Shown here in pieces: positions 10,810-23,336 of a stretch of DNA of 64,000 bases (the first letter of the stretch is position 1; every line of letters starts with the position of its first letter). The position numbers and the translations under genes were made by a program. The notes beneath the pieces are model-generated. The model was not told where the DNA came from. It made no database searches and saw nothing but the letters and a program-made list of their open reading frames with translations. The stretch is from the NCBI GenBank assembly GCA_928212115.1, contig CAKMRJ010005523.1, positions 97,826,989 to 97,890,988 on the forward strand, read 5' to 3'. This DNA is from Lactuca virosa (Eukaryota; Streptophyta; Magnoliopsida; Asterales; Asteraceae).

Positions 10810-12245
10810 CATGCAAATGATCAGCACATAACCATGAATCCTTATTGAACAGGCTTCCTAGACTCTCCGTGACTCTCCTCGATTCGATTATGGATCCTGT
10901 GCTTTCAGTAGTACAGGCCCAATACTACCATCCACACCTATCCATACTTTCCTCAAGAATCATCTCGAATCCACCAAGTCACTTTCTCAACTGATACTCC
11001 AAGTACTCGATAAACAACGCATGCCAACCAACTACAACACATCCTAGGATTTCCTAGGTTCCCGACCTCACCCTGCCATCATCTGCTGAAGAAATCCCAA
11101 TAATGTCACTTAACTACTTCATGAATACAATCACATGCATCAAATCTTAGATAATCCTTCGAGTGAAAGACTCATCCCTACAACGGTTAGACTCAAACAA
11201 GAGTTGTGCTGTAGGGTAAAATCCGTCACTCTGAGATTATTTAACATATGACACATGTGACTTAACATATTCAAATAATAGTTAGCTCACATCATCATGA
11301 GTCCCACAAAGCACAAAGCAAGCAACATTCATGCAGTAACACTCCAAGTCACAGCCAAACAGAGGACATCTTAATCTCGCTTCCTACCAAGAAAGATTTC
11401 AAATCTAGCATAACATCCAATTACTCATAGGCTACAAGGCATCACATATCAGGCCAATCCATACACCAAATATTTCTGCAACTGAGTAACATGAAACACG
11501 TTATGGATCTAACTAAACAACTCAGGATTATCCATTCGATAAGCAACCCAGTCTAACCAGGCCAGAACCCTAAAAAGGACTGATGTACCTGGGGGAACCA
11601 CCATGTGCTTCCCGCCATCAGCTGCATAAGGAATTTCCCCTAACATCCTCTAACTAGCTCACAAATAAAATTATATATTGCTGACACCAGATAATTCTTC
11701 AAATGGAAGGTCTCACACTACAACGGTTGGACTAAAAAAGAGTTGCACAATAGAGATAAAACCTAACCTTCTAAAATTATCTCGTATCAACAATATGTAA
11801 CTTAATATGCTCATTTACTAGTTAGTTGAGGTTAATGGAAACTCCTAAAGGCACAAAGCAAGCAGCATTCGAGCATCGAGTAATCGGAACAAGCTTAACC
11901 TAAATAGACCATCCTATCACTAACTGATCAAAACTAGCATGCAATTCTATAAGCTCATATAGTAGGTATATAAAGGCATCTCTCCTAACATTCTATCATG
12001 CAAACCCTGAGCCGATCCTTAGCCCTAACTAGCATCCGATTCACAGATTCATAAATCAAAGCATATCATAAACATATATGGGTATTTTGGGAAAAGTTAC
12101 TTGAGCTCGTCCGATTGCATGCACCACAACCTTTTTCCTTTTTTAGAAAGCCATTTTTATAAAACATTTATTTTTGAAAAAATCTACCAAACCCTCAGTT
12201 TGAGTTCAGACACACCTGAGGTATGTCCGAATCTCTCAAACTAAG
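10810..12245 (-). other. G1 leader (5' UTR) with a duplicated block
   Basis: Non-coding leader between the primer-binding site and gag. A block containing CTACAACGGTT followed by an AGAGTTG-type motif occurs twice, at about 11179 and 11718 (539 bp apart). On the minus strand this is AACCGTTGTAG, matching the leader of G2 (near 45365) and of G3 (near 20885). Further minus-strand homology to G2 includes GAGGAAAGTATGGATAGGTG (about 10935-10955 here, 45599 in G2). Confidence 0.7.
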
Positions 12246-12257
12246 GCTCTGATACCA
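12246..12257 (-). other. G1 primer-binding site
   Basis: The complement is TGGTATCAGAGC, the initiator tRNA-Met type, three bases after the 5' LTR end. Confidence 0.85.
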
Positions 12258-12260
12258 ACT

Positions 12261-14302
12261 TGTTACGTCCCAAAATTGAAGACCAAAAATTTCAATTTTA
12301 TGTTCATAAAATCATTATCCAAAACAATATCATAAAACCATAGGGAACTCAGAGTACGTCAATAAACATCCAAATACATCAGAGTCATATAAAATGCAGA
12401 ACAATGTGGTGTGTGTAATACAGTCATCCCGAGCTCTTCCCTTTTGGTGTATTTCAACCGGATACTATCAAGCATATCTGGGTGCTTGCCTACCCCTTCT
12501 ATCTATTTCAATCGGGTACTATCAAGTATATCTGGGTGCTTGCAATCCCCTTCGGTCTATTTCAACCGGATACCGGGTCTATTTCACCCCTACTACTACC
12601 CCATAATATCATAACAAAATCACATAATCATCAAGCAAATACAGGCATAACTGAAAATTGTCACGAAGATAATCATCATACTACATCATAAACTAGTGGG
12701 CCGATATTAGTGCCTTCGACCCACAGCTACTACGAAGGAAGACTCGCGTCAAGCTGTATAATCACTCAGATAAAATCGCAGTCTGCTGGTCTGAAAATTC
12801 CCGCGCTAACATCATCAAATAAATATCCCATTAATAATTGGATCATGACCCATAATCTAGGTTAATTGTCCAATATCCAGGGTAAAAGAGCTTTTTACCC
12901 TTTTTCTTACTTTGCCTAAAACCAAGGCCCAACCTATTGTTCAAAAGGCCCAAATTCATTAAATGGCATCTCAAGACCCAATATGGCCCAACTTCCTAGT
13001 TGGGCCCAAAAACCATCATGGGACCAATACAAAGAAAGCCCATAGACTATCCATGGACTAAAGTCAAAGGTCCAATGACCCAACAAGGCCCAAACCTTAA
13101 AAGTCCCAAAATGACATTCTGGGGAGTACGCCCCATGTACTCAGCCATGAAGCACAATACACAAGTTAATGATGCATGTCACTCTCATTATGCTGAACAT
13201 ACTCCTATACGCCCATCGTACTCTTCAAAATGCCAAATACGCACCAAAAACTTTTAATGGTTAAGACAAAGACTCCGAAACTTAAATATGACCTTAAAGA
13301 GATGTCTTAACACGCAAAGTTGGCAACATTACTCCTTTGCATGGCTTAATGGGACCAACCTTAATATAATCCATAATAAACACCCAAACTAATGCATGCA
13401 CCAAAATAACTCATCAAGATGACATTTTTATGAGCAAGGAACCTCCCATATGCCAAGATCCAGCATTCTAAGCTCTTGGAGTAGCTCATACTCACAAGGA
13501 TGACCCTAAGGACCAAAATGAACCAAAAATAGTCCTTAAACTAGATTTAACATCTATATTCATCAAGTTAGAAACTTTATACCTCTAGAAGATTGATCAA
13601 GGTGCATAAAGCCAAGATTAAAAAGCTTCAAGTAATCCCACACCTCTCCACGAAGCTGCTTATTCTTCAAAGATCACCAAAATGCATGAAATACCAAAAA
13701 AAGCTCAAGAACCACATCAATGGAGATTAGGGTTTTGATTCTAGGGTTTAAACGGATGGAGGCTGAAGATAATAGGGTTTGGTGTTGTGTTATGGAGCTT
13801 AAATAGGCTCCAAGACCCTAAATTAGGGTTGGGGTCTGACTGGAGTACGTCATGCGTAACTCTGATACACCCAACATACTCCAAGGAGCACCTGAGACTT
13901 CCTTGCCTAGTACGCCCTGCGTACTTCCCAAATACGCCCCGCGTACTAGGCTGAGCCCTAATCATTCAAAGTTCCAAATGCCATATCTTCTTCGTTCTAA
14001 CTCTGATTTCGACGATCTTTATATCCACTGATAGGTGACAATAAGCTCTACACTTATATCAACTCATACTTGCCTTAAAACTTCCCGAGCTAAAATCCTA
14101 AAATTCAACAAAAGCCCGAACTGAAACTTCACCGATATATCCCTTGGCTCCAAAATACAAAACGAACTTCCAGATCATCTAAATTACATTACCCACACCA
14201 AACGGGTCTAAATCTCTCTTTCCCAAAGGTCCTAAGCCTTGTGATATCTGATCTTTGGTTCACCGCCCCGAATAAGGAAACGATTCGGAACAGGGTGTTA
14301 CA
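12261..14302 (-). repeat. 5' LTR of G1
   Basis: A 2042 bp LTR in minus orientation, starting TGTAACACCCTG (from 14302 down) and ending GGGACGTAACA at 12261. Its U3 half aligns with the 3' LTR remnant at 6625-7608. A TATA-like CCTATTTAAG lies on the complement of 13798-13807, with decayed GTACGC-type inverted repeats at about 13845-13950. The R/U5 half contains a local tandem repeat at 12455-12590 (GGTACTATCAAG..ATCTGGGTGCTTGC units of about 60 bp). Confidence 0.85.
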
Positions 14303-14442
14303 AATCAGGTGAGTGCATAGTTATGAGCATGACATTAATACAAGTATTCATTAATAGTATTAAATATCTATTGGAAGTTTAAATGTGAAAATATATGCTT
14401 ATTAAATGTTATATGTGCTAGAGGTATATATACATACATACA

Positions 14443-14502
<60 letters not shown>

Positions 14503-15788
14503 ATTATTATCTGATAATAATAATAGAATTATTATTACCGAGAAGATTAATGTATATTAAAACCTAATAATCTGTATTAAATATGTACACTAAACTAGGA
14601 TAGTGTTGCCTAGACATAGTTGGTATTGGAAGTTGATGACATGGACTGTAGTCTAGTCTAGTTTCTAAACTAAGGTGTACAAAGGATGTTTAGATCCAAT
14701 TAAGTTGGATAATAGTCATACTCTATATTGGGATGATCTTGTAAGACTGTATTGACAATGAATAGTGAACTTGTCTACTTAAAAACTAAGGTATGTCAAG
14801 CACATTTAGTTCGAGTTAAATCGAAATATTGTTAGTTATACCTTGTATTTTAAAGATATTATACAAATATTAAAGTTTGTATTGGAGGTTGATTACGTGT
14901 ATTGTAATCTTGTCTATTTATAGACTAAGACCCTAAGAGATGCATAGTATTGGAGGTTGATTACGTGTATTGTAATCTTGGTGGGTTACGGGTGCATACA
15001 GGAGTACTAAATTAGTATTCCCCCTCCTTTTCTTTTTAGACAGTCATAAAGGATAAGTCTGTATCAAACCATTAGCAGGGTATGTCTAAGTTATCTGTTG
15101 GAGTAAGATGATCACCACTCATTACTTTACATAGCCTTGTGGAATCTTTACGAGAAAATCATTCTTGTAGGTGTTAATGAAATGTGTGTTCATTCGATGT
15201 ACTCCATTTCCCCTAATTTGTTGTCTTTATTAATCCTCGTCTGCTACCAAGGAATCCCCAAAGTAGTATAGTCAACTCGTTGCTTACAATGATCCATCGG
15301 GATAGATTTTGTAAGCTCAATGTATTAGGATGTAAGGATCGATGTGATGGGTAATTCATGGAAAAATGTCTTATGGATGTTTATGATGTGTTGATTTGGA
15401 TGACGGTCACTTTTTAAATGTTTACTAATTATGGATTTTTGTTATAATACATTGTGGGTTTGAAAAACCTAAGTATCTCACCAAGTTTCCCAACTTGGCC
15501 CACTCAATTTATATACATCATAGCTAGTGGTGTTAAGATTAAGGAAGATTTGAATATGATGTTGAGTGATTGAAGAGAAGACTTGAAATAGTGTTTAGGA
15601 CCGTTAGGTCTTTACAATATAACATATGTTGTGTATTGATTATGACATCCTTAGAGTTTTTATTATTTTGAGACAATCATTTGTACTCAAAATCTTTTAA
15701 TGTACTGGGATTTTCCGCAAATAAAGATGTTATGAATTTTAAAAAAGTAAAGATATTTTTTTCGGTTTTGAAAAAATAGGGGATGTCA
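14303..15788 (+). repeat. Partial LTR-like segment
   Basis: It follows G1 directly and ends in GGGGATGTCACA at 15788, an LTR-like 3' end with no primer-binding site behind it. It contains a phrase common in gypsy LTRs (ATCTCACCAAGTTTCCCAAC near 15475). It is therefore probably the right part of a solo LTR split by G1. A degenerate unit of roughly 70-140 bp (..GTATTGG..GTTGAT..TAATCTTG..) recurs at about 14629, 14740, 14881 and 14949. No gene is seen. Confidence 0.45.
14430..14499. repeat. Compound microsatellite (TACA)n-(TA)n
   Basis: About ten TACA units followed by about fifteen TA units, inside the partial LTR-like segment. Confidence 0.95.
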
Positions 15789-17348
15789 CAGATAATATTT
15801 TGAAAGAGATCAAGATAGAAGATTCCATTAGAGGAGTCTTCGCATTATCACATGGCACCATTTTGAGCTCGTCTCAAAAGGAGCTAACACATAGGTTTAA
15901 GCCATATAAACTGATTTATATTCAGGTTGTTTGGCAAATAAATCCATCATTTATGTCATACTATGCACATGACTAGGTATATGGTTGAACATATCATAAG
16001 ATACCAATTGGATACATGAGTAAGTCGTTGGATGACTTTGAGAACATTTTGAAAGTACTTCAGAAGAATTAAGAGAATGTATATGAGATAATCAGTTTAG
16101 AATAAGATCTTTATTTAAAGACCTACATAAGATGCTAACTTCAAAATAGATAGAGATAATTATGAATTATAATTTGATTATGACTTCATTATTAAATGAA
16201 GAGTAAGTTTTTTTGTAATGAGATCCATGAAAAACATAATTGCACATTGTAATAAATAAGAATACAGTGCTACTTCTGAAGTTAAAATCAAATATGATTG
16301 GATGAACTAGATCATTGAAAAACTAGGTTGAATCATTCCATTCATGAATAACCTAGAAATCTTTTGTGACTCATAGAGTGTATGTAATCAAGCTAAGAAA
16401 CTTTATGCCACATCAGAGCACCAACCATATTCTCCAAGATATTTAACTATACCTAGAATAAATTCAAATATGGAGATGATAGTATTCGCAGAATTCACAC
16501 AAATTAAACTTAGTTATACCCATTAATAAAGTCCATCTCTATTCAAAATATGAATGGTCACACTTCATCTATAAGTCTTCAGTATTCTAGAAATGGGATT
16601 TTGATTTGAAATTAGTATTTGGATATTGGAACATTTTGACTACAATCCTTGGTGTGTTCTATATTAAAATGTTTAATCCATGAATAAGCTCATTATTCTA
16701 AATGTTTATAGTCAGTTATAATAGTAGGAGAAATTATGAAGTAAGACTAATAGGAATTGGATTAGTTGACTCTCGCCAGATGAAAGTAGGCAATTGGTTA
16801 TAACCAAGATTCATAGGTACTTGTCAAAAAAATAGGTATTAAATGGACTTGCATTAAGATCACTTCATAATAGTTGTTGTGAGTGATAATTGATTAAAAG
16901 GTATTACCTTTGTATCCTTAACACATGAGATACACAGTGGTTCTTAAGTGTAGAGAGTGTTGTGCTTAGATATGGTCAAATGTTGATCCTGAAACGAGCA
17001 GTTATAAAAGCCATTTTCAGATATGGATTGAATTATGCAGGAGGGTTATGTAGTCAAGAGGGGATTTGATCATCTTATTTGTTGAGAGATAGACATCTAA
17101 TTAGCATTACCCAAAGTTGAACTTCAAATTAGATTGATGTGATCCAAGTCTCCTTTTCAACATGATGTCTGTAACAAAGGAATAACTGATAAAACTTACC
17201 TTATACATCAAGTGAAGCTTTGAGCTTTTGTGAATTGGATGTTGATGAATGGAATTTTTCGTCGTGTGTTATTGGGTGTAGTGAAATGTTGCTAGATGTT
17301 CACCAATGTCTATATCAATCTATGATAAACCATGTGAATGTGGGAGAT
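15789..17348 (+). mobile_element. Non-coding 3' part of a copia-like element (C3)
   Basis: About 1.5 kb with stops in every frame. It ends in GTGGGAGAT (17340-17348), the polypurine tract form usual in plant copia elements, followed by an LTR-like start TGAAAGATC. I found no RT or RNase H motif. The assignment rests on the tract and on what follows. Confidence 0.45.
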
Positions 17349-19963
17349 TGAAAGATCTTGTATGCCCAAGATTCATTATAGAATGTTATTGCTAATGACA
17401 AATGATTGTATAAGGTCACACCTTATAGGAAGTTAATACTAATTGATTATTTATTAGTATAATTTGATTCTTAACAAATAATATAAACACTTATATTTAA
17501 ATTGGAAAAACATTTTTTATGAAAATAATATTTACCAACATATTGGGAATTATTGTTTTTAGGAAAAATAATAGTAAAAGAGAACAAAAATATCTTTAAC
17601 ATCTTTTCGTATGAATATTAATATTGTGTAAAATATTTTTGTCACTTTGAGTAACCATTAAATTACGTTCAACTAGATAGTTATGGGCTAGGAATAAATG
17701 ACTTCACATTTTGTCTTCTTGTCTAGATAGCTGAATTCACAAGGATACGGAGTGGGATTTCTTTTGTATTTGATTATTACTAAATCCCATGCTTATAAGA
17801 AAGAGCTTTAACTTTCACTCTATGGTGTTGAATTTTTTTCATACTTTGATGCATAAAATCAAGGCATAAGGGATGAAATGGTTAGCTTTTCTACACACTC
17901 ATTCTCTTGGATTTGGGCTGCCGAAATGTCATGGCCATTTTGCTCTTCCTTGTCTTATTTTTCTTCCATTTAGTCTTCAGATTCAAAGATTGAAGTGTTG
18001 CTTCTCTTTAAGCATATTTTGGTATATGTCTTAAAGCTTAAGAACAACATTTTACAAGTGAAGACTAGCATATTGAAGTGGTTTCATTCTTGCTTTGGTG
18101 GATTTTAACATCCCAGTTTCCATTACAATTTTTTTCATTGTTAAAAGACAATGTTACGTCCTTACCTTATTCCACCAATTGGCTCACGACCTTCACTGAT
18201 CCACCAATAATATGTGTATCTAGAGTTACGACCTACCAGTGATTTCATCGTCAACACGATTCTATAGGCTCCCGACCTATCGTTATTCCGCCGCCAACCC
18301 CTCCCTTAATTGTAATGAATAACTCAAGTACAATAATGTTTAAGCACATACAGACTATACTTTCGGCTTTTACTCTGGTACAATAACACTTAACACATAG
18401 ATACTATACCTTTAACTCAACTCTACTAACTCTTATATCCTAACATACATGTATGTATATTGTAATATATAGTATAATGAGATACTCACCTGGGCAATTA
18501 CTCTGACGACTACCAGCTATCCAGCTGGCGGGCAACGCGTCTAACAAGTATTAACCTATAATACTATAATCTATTAGTCTCTGTGAGAATCTGGTAATAA
18601 AGGCTAGATCTTTCACTAATACCAATGAATACTATGAGTTCTATCTAATAAGGAATAAGTAGGTAAGATTATGTCGGAGATAGGATTCGTTTGGTATACA
18701 AAGTATACTGTTTGGAAAATTCACTTTAAACACCTCACTAGATCTTGCCTAGACATCACTATCGTAAGTAGATTAATCAATAATTTGAATGAAATCACTG
18801 AGAAATCTTATTTATATAAATTATTAATAACGGTTATGAATATAAATATAAGTTACACATAAAGTGTAGTAAGTGAAGCTTAAGTTACCGAGTTTCTAGC
18901 AAAAGTCGGAAAGTAACAGACAGAACTTCGACTTTGAATACTCCTTTTCATTAGGTTATCTGATGCCTCAGAGCCTTGCTACGAATATCCTGGAAACCTG
19001 AAAGAAACCTCAGAAAATCGGACTTTCTAGAGAGAGAAAGTTGAGAGAAAGAAAAGGAGTGAAGAAAGAATGAAGATTGAAAGCGTGTCACACTTCTGAA
19101 ATTGGCGCACGGTTCTTACGTGATGTGCCATCTTCCTAATGGTGCCATGTGTCACGATTATGTGGTGTCATGTTGCTTGGTCGGTGGAAGATGAGGTTGT
19201 CGCCTCTACCACATTGCGCACTCTGGTGCTGCCATGTCATCACTTCCGGATATTTTTCAAAATCGTTGAAAATTCATAACTCTTGCATACGAGCTTCATT
19301 TTTTATGTTCTATATCCACATGTTCGTATCTACGAGTACTACAACTTTCCTTTAGCCTCCGTTAGCTAATTCTCACTCCATTTTAAATTTATAGTATGTG
19401 AAGATTATATTGTAAAAGACCATGCAAAATTCATAACTTCTTCATAAAAACTCTGTTCTCGATGTTCTCTATATCGACAGTTTGTATTTACGGAACTCCA
19501 ACTTTCGTTCAAATTGTTTGGCTAACAATCTACCAATTTTCATTTCAATTTCTATGTAGCATACTGATGTACTGTGTCGCATCAAAAATTCAAAAAATCA
19601 GAACTTCCTCATACGAAGTCATCTTTAAGCATTTTTTATTTTGTACTTTAAATTTTATAAGATGTTTCTATTAAATTCTACTATAAAGTGAAAGAGGGGT
19701 GTTACATGGACACATTATAGAGAGTTTCTTCTTGAAGATTTAATGTTATCTTCATCAACTTCCTAATTGTCAAAAGAAACCAAAGTTTTCAAAGGTTGTG
19801 AACATCTTCTTTCGTTTGGCTATGTTTTAATCTTTCTAAGTCTTGCAAAACGATCATTGGTGCGCTAAGATGGTTTTCGTTTATTGAAATTCTATAATGG
19901 TTTTGTTGCTAATTACGTCGAATTTGTCACCGTAATTAGACTAATTTTAATAAAAACCCAACA
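17349..19963 (+). repeat. 3' LTR of C3, split by a solo gypsy LTR
   Basis: The LTR-like sequence begins right after the polypurine tract at 17349. It is interrupted at 18152-19706, resumes at 19707 and ends near 19963 (..AAAACCCAACA), where sequence resembling the LTR of G2 begins. Without a 5' copy in the window the limits are estimates. Confidence 0.4.
18152..19706 (-). repeat. Solo gypsy LTR
   Basis: A 1555 bp unit with LTR ends: the minus strand starts TGTAACACCCCTC and ends AAGGACGTAACA, the same end type as the G1 LTR. No primer-binding site or polypurine tract lies at either end, so it is read as a solo LTR left by LTR-LTR recombination. The flanks give only an imperfect duplication: GACA at 18147-18150, and GACA at 19709-19712 with two extra bases before it. 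Confidence 0.55.
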
Positions 19964-20180
19964 ATTTTGGGGAACTTACTAAGCTTTGCGTTTATGGTTT
20001 TAAGTTTAAATGTTGCAAGTTGTTTTGGTAGCAAAGGGGAGGACACGCATGATTGTATCACATCCATTGAAGATTTTTGTACTTTATTACTTTTATGATT
20101 ATTACTATGATCTTTGATTTCGGAATTGCAAGTTCGTATTTTGGTTATCTGATTATCTTCTAATGAATTGAGATGGTTTT

Positions 20181-20266
<86 letters not shown>

Positions 20267-20293
20267 TATATATGTAATTATTGGGATGTTACA
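19964..20293 (+). repeat. 3' end of the G3 5' LTR
   Basis: The phrase GGGGAACTTACTAAGCTTTG parallels GGGGAAACTCACTAAGCTTTG in the G2 LTR at 40911. The end is GGGATGTTACA, as in G2 at 44440, with the primer-binding site next to it. The 5' part of this LTR is missing or displaced by C3. It includes a long (TA)n run. Confidence 0.65.
20180..20263. repeat. Microsatellite (ATT)n-(TA)n
   Basis: Five to six ATT units followed by about 34 TA units near the end of the G3 LTR. Confidence 0.95.
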
Positions 20294-20295
20294 AG

Positions 20296-20308
20296 TTGGT
20301 ATCAGAAC
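20296..20308 (+). other. G3 primer-binding site
   Basis: TGGTATCAGAACC, one base away from the TGGTATCAGAGCC seen in the other elements (G to A). Such a change would weaken the match to initiator tRNA-Met. Confidence 0.75.
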
Positions 20309-20510
20309 CTTGGTTTGAGGGATTCAGGCTAGCATTGAATGCATCTAAACTTAAACTGAGGACTAAGAGAATCTTTTACTAAATGTTTTTCAAAAAGGTT
20401 TTCTAAAAATAAAAGGATGTGATGCATGCAATCAATCGCATCTCAAGTAAGTGATTCGCAAAATATACACACATGTTTGATATGCTACTTATGATATAAT
20501 TTGAATTTTT

Positions 20511-20785
20511 GGAGAGGTATGCTACTGTATAGGCTAAGCATATTTCATGAATTGCATGTTAGAATGCCCTGATCTTTTGATGCCTTATTACCTGATGGAT
20601 CTTCTACTTGAATGTTCTTGCTTTGTGTTATGTGAAACCTATGTTGGAGAGGTATGCTACTATATAGGCTAAGGATCTTTTAGGATATGCATGTTAGAAT
20701 CCCCTGATCTTTTGATGCCTTCTTACCTGATGGATTTTCTGCTTGAATGTTGCTCGGTTTGTGCTATGTGTAACCTATATTGATA
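20511..20785 (+). repeat. 135-bp tandem duplication in the G3 leader
   Basis: Two copies start with GGAGAGGTATGCTACT at 20511 and 20646 and run through ..CTGATCTTTTGATGCCTT..ACCTGATGGAT.. with few differences. The leader of G2 is also duplicated, but with a longer unit. Confidence 0.85.
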
Positions 20786-20953
20786 TTAATTAGCTATTAA
20801 GAAAATGCGTTAGGTTGCATGTCCTGAGTATTACATAGTTTTAAAATGCTTGATTTGACCCTATTGTACAACTCATGTTTTAGTCCAACCGTTGTAGTGA
20901 TTGATGTTTCAGTCGAAAGAATGTATAATTTTTTTATCCATGTAAATGTCTTC

Positions 20954-20958
20954 GTAAG
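20954..20958. repeat. Target-site duplication GTAAG, left copy for T1
   Basis: GTAAG directly before the T1 end TGTCACACC. The same five bases follow the other T1 end at 30695-30699. Confidence 0.9.
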
Positions 20959-22644
20959 TGTCACACCCCAAAACCGGAACGGCGGAAACATTCTGGGGTG
21001 GAGGACGTCATGTTTAGTATCACAAGACATGAATCATAGTAAGCAAAGTAATAAACAACCATTTCGTTAGAAAGAAAGTGTTTACAAAGTATGTGATTCA
21101 CAAAATATGGAATACACAGCAAATAACAAAAAGACATGAAGCTATACTGCTCCATCTTCAGAATCCCAGTGCGCGAACCTGTCTACTGGTCTCCTGAGAA
21201 TACAAGTTATTTTGAAAGCGTAGATCAGCATTTAAGCTGGTGAGTTCATAAGATTTAAGTGATGTAAGTGAGTAGTAAGAAAGTTATAGTAAGTGATAGT
21301 AAGTTTTGTTTAGAAAAGTTTGCCTATTCCTCCAGGAAATCCTATATTTCCTGCTTTGATGAAAGATAAGTAAAAAATGACTCTACAGTCCTTTCTATGA
21401 GTATTAAATGAATACAAGTTATATAAAACTCAGAGTAAACAAACAATCGAATGTGTGTATTTGCCCTAAGCCCACAACCAAAAAAGGAACAGTAAATGAG
21501 GCGGAAGGCACACATCCCATTGTTTGTTAGATCATCGTTGTATATAACCCCTGCGTATTCACTTGGTACTCACGGAGTTAACTATAATAGTTCATTTATG
21601 TTTGATGATAAGATTCCTTAAGAAAACCCCTATTTCTTTTAGTAAAAATGGTAACCACAGTAGTTCCTTCTATAATCACCTAGTTTATACTAGCTATATA
21701 TAATCTAATATCGAATGGAAAGTTAATTGTGTGAATCTGCCCTAAGCCCACAACCAAACAAGGAACAGGGAATGAGGCGGAAAGCACACATCCAACTACC
21801 TATCGGATATTAATTATATATAACTCTGATGTATAAACTAAGGTATTATAGAATTAACCACATAAGGTCCTTTAAGTTATACTGGTTTAATAAAAATGGA
21901 TTAAACCCTTTACTGGTAAGTTTCTAGTTTTGAATACCAAAAGTTCTTTATTTGAAGAGCATGATTTGTACTAGAAAACGGTGCATTGAATTATTGTCCT
22001 ATGACCTGGCCCATACCTGGTACCCCTTATGATTACTTAGTGTATACGAAAACATATATATATCTAATATTGGATAGATAGTAGGATGGGTGTATCTGCT
22101 CTAAGCCCACAACCAAACAAGGAATAGGAAATGAAGCGGAAAGCACACATCCTACTATCTGTCGGATCCGATTAATATATATCCCTGAATGCATACACTA
22201 AGGAATCATAAAGTTAGTATTATAGGCACCCTTCTACTGAATGTACTAGACTCGAAATGTTCTGTGTGTAGGTTGTAAAATGTAATTTCTCCCTAGTTTA
22301 TAACTATCTTGACTCGAAAATAGTTTGTATTAACTTTCAAGTGGAACTGTCACAAAATGAAAGTAATGGAAAATTATAAGTACTCAGTTGTCTTATGAAC
22401 TGACATCCTGCAGTACTGTTTACCTTAAAATATGTTTGTATTATTAAGGTCATAACGTGATGAATAGAACCCATACTTTACGCTCTCACTGCAAGAGATT
22501 CTGGGAACCAAACACGTCTTCCGCAAACCAGTTGATAGGCCGTGTAAATTCACATTAAAGTTATTTGATCCGGTATACCCAATATAACTATCACTAATTG
22601 CCTAGAACAATGAGTTACTGATTCATTGGTATTATTAGATCTAG

Positions 22645-22770
22645 TATGTTCCTATGCTATAGCATCTTAGTAAGTTTGTTATGTTATAGTATCTTAGTAT
22701 GTTCTCTTGTTATAGTATCTTAGTATCTTCTTGTTATAGTATCTTAGTATCTTCTAGTATCTAGTATGAA
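22645..22770. repeat. TATAGTATCTTAGTAT tandem array in the T1 3' LTR
   Basis: Four to five copies of a unit of about 27-35 bp built around TTATAGTATCTTAGTAT. The equivalent array in the 5' LTR (29245-29372) has an extra copy (TTATAGTATTTTAGTATC). Confidence 0.85.
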
Positions 22771-23282
22771 CTGAACCCCTAAACTATACCCCTTATAGTT
22801 TACTAGTATTTTACTTGAACTGTTGTTGAAAAGACTCATTTTTCTACTAAGTTATGCTTGTACTTTAAAAACGGAGTTTTGTTAAACTATAAAGTAACAT
22901 AACTTTAAAAGAGTTTTTGAAATGTTTTGACCACTTATAAATGACATAAGCAATCTTTTTAAAGATGTTTATAACAAACAATTACACAATTATCATTGTG
23001 TTCAACTTGTATCCCCCCCCCCTTAAAAGCATTTAAAACAGTTTAAAAGATTGATTACATGGGTATGAACTCACCTTATGTGGGTGATTCAAACGAATAT
23101 GCGCGTACGGATGAGAAGTTCCTCGAATGAAGTCCCGAGACTTAACGATTCCTAAATTACATATAATGGCATATATTGGCATAAATACAGTGTTTGGAAG
23201 CAACCAAATGCAAGGAAACACCTTAAGGGACTAGGAAACACTTTGACCAAGTGTTGGAATCACATGTGATTCAACTAAAGGG

Positions 23283-23336
23283 AGTGTACGGCCACTTGAA
23301 GGAGTGTCCGGCCAGGGAGTGTGCGGCCGCACACTC
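23283..23336. promoter_or_regulatory. CG-rich palindromes in the T1 3' LTR
   Basis: GAGTGTGCGGCCGCACACTC at 23317-23336 is a perfect 20-bp palindrome. It is preceded by half-sites GAGTGTACGGCC (23282) and GAGTGTCCGGCC (23302). Related forms recur at about 23454-23490 and near the TATA box at 23860-23905 (GTGTGCTGCC / GTGTGCGGCAGCACAC). The copy in the 5' LTR is at 29927-29946, with another GTGTGCGGCCGCACAC at 30081-30096. A regulatory role is inferred. Confidence 0.55.

Larger units (their letters stand above)
6625..14302 (-). mobile_element. Ty3/gypsy element G1, gag-only, 3' LTR split by C1
   Basis: Minus-strand gypsy element: 5' LTR 12261-14302, primer-binding site 12246-12257, duplicated leader about 10810-12245, gag about 9760-10805, a 2 kb region with no coding signal, polypurine tract next to 7609, then the part of the 3' LTR that remains (about 6625-7608). 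The missing half of the 3' LTR should lie beyond C1, outside the window. There is no reverse transcriptase, RNase H or integrase. The leader, primer-binding site and polypurine region resemble G2 and G3, so these three form one family. Confidence 0.8.
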
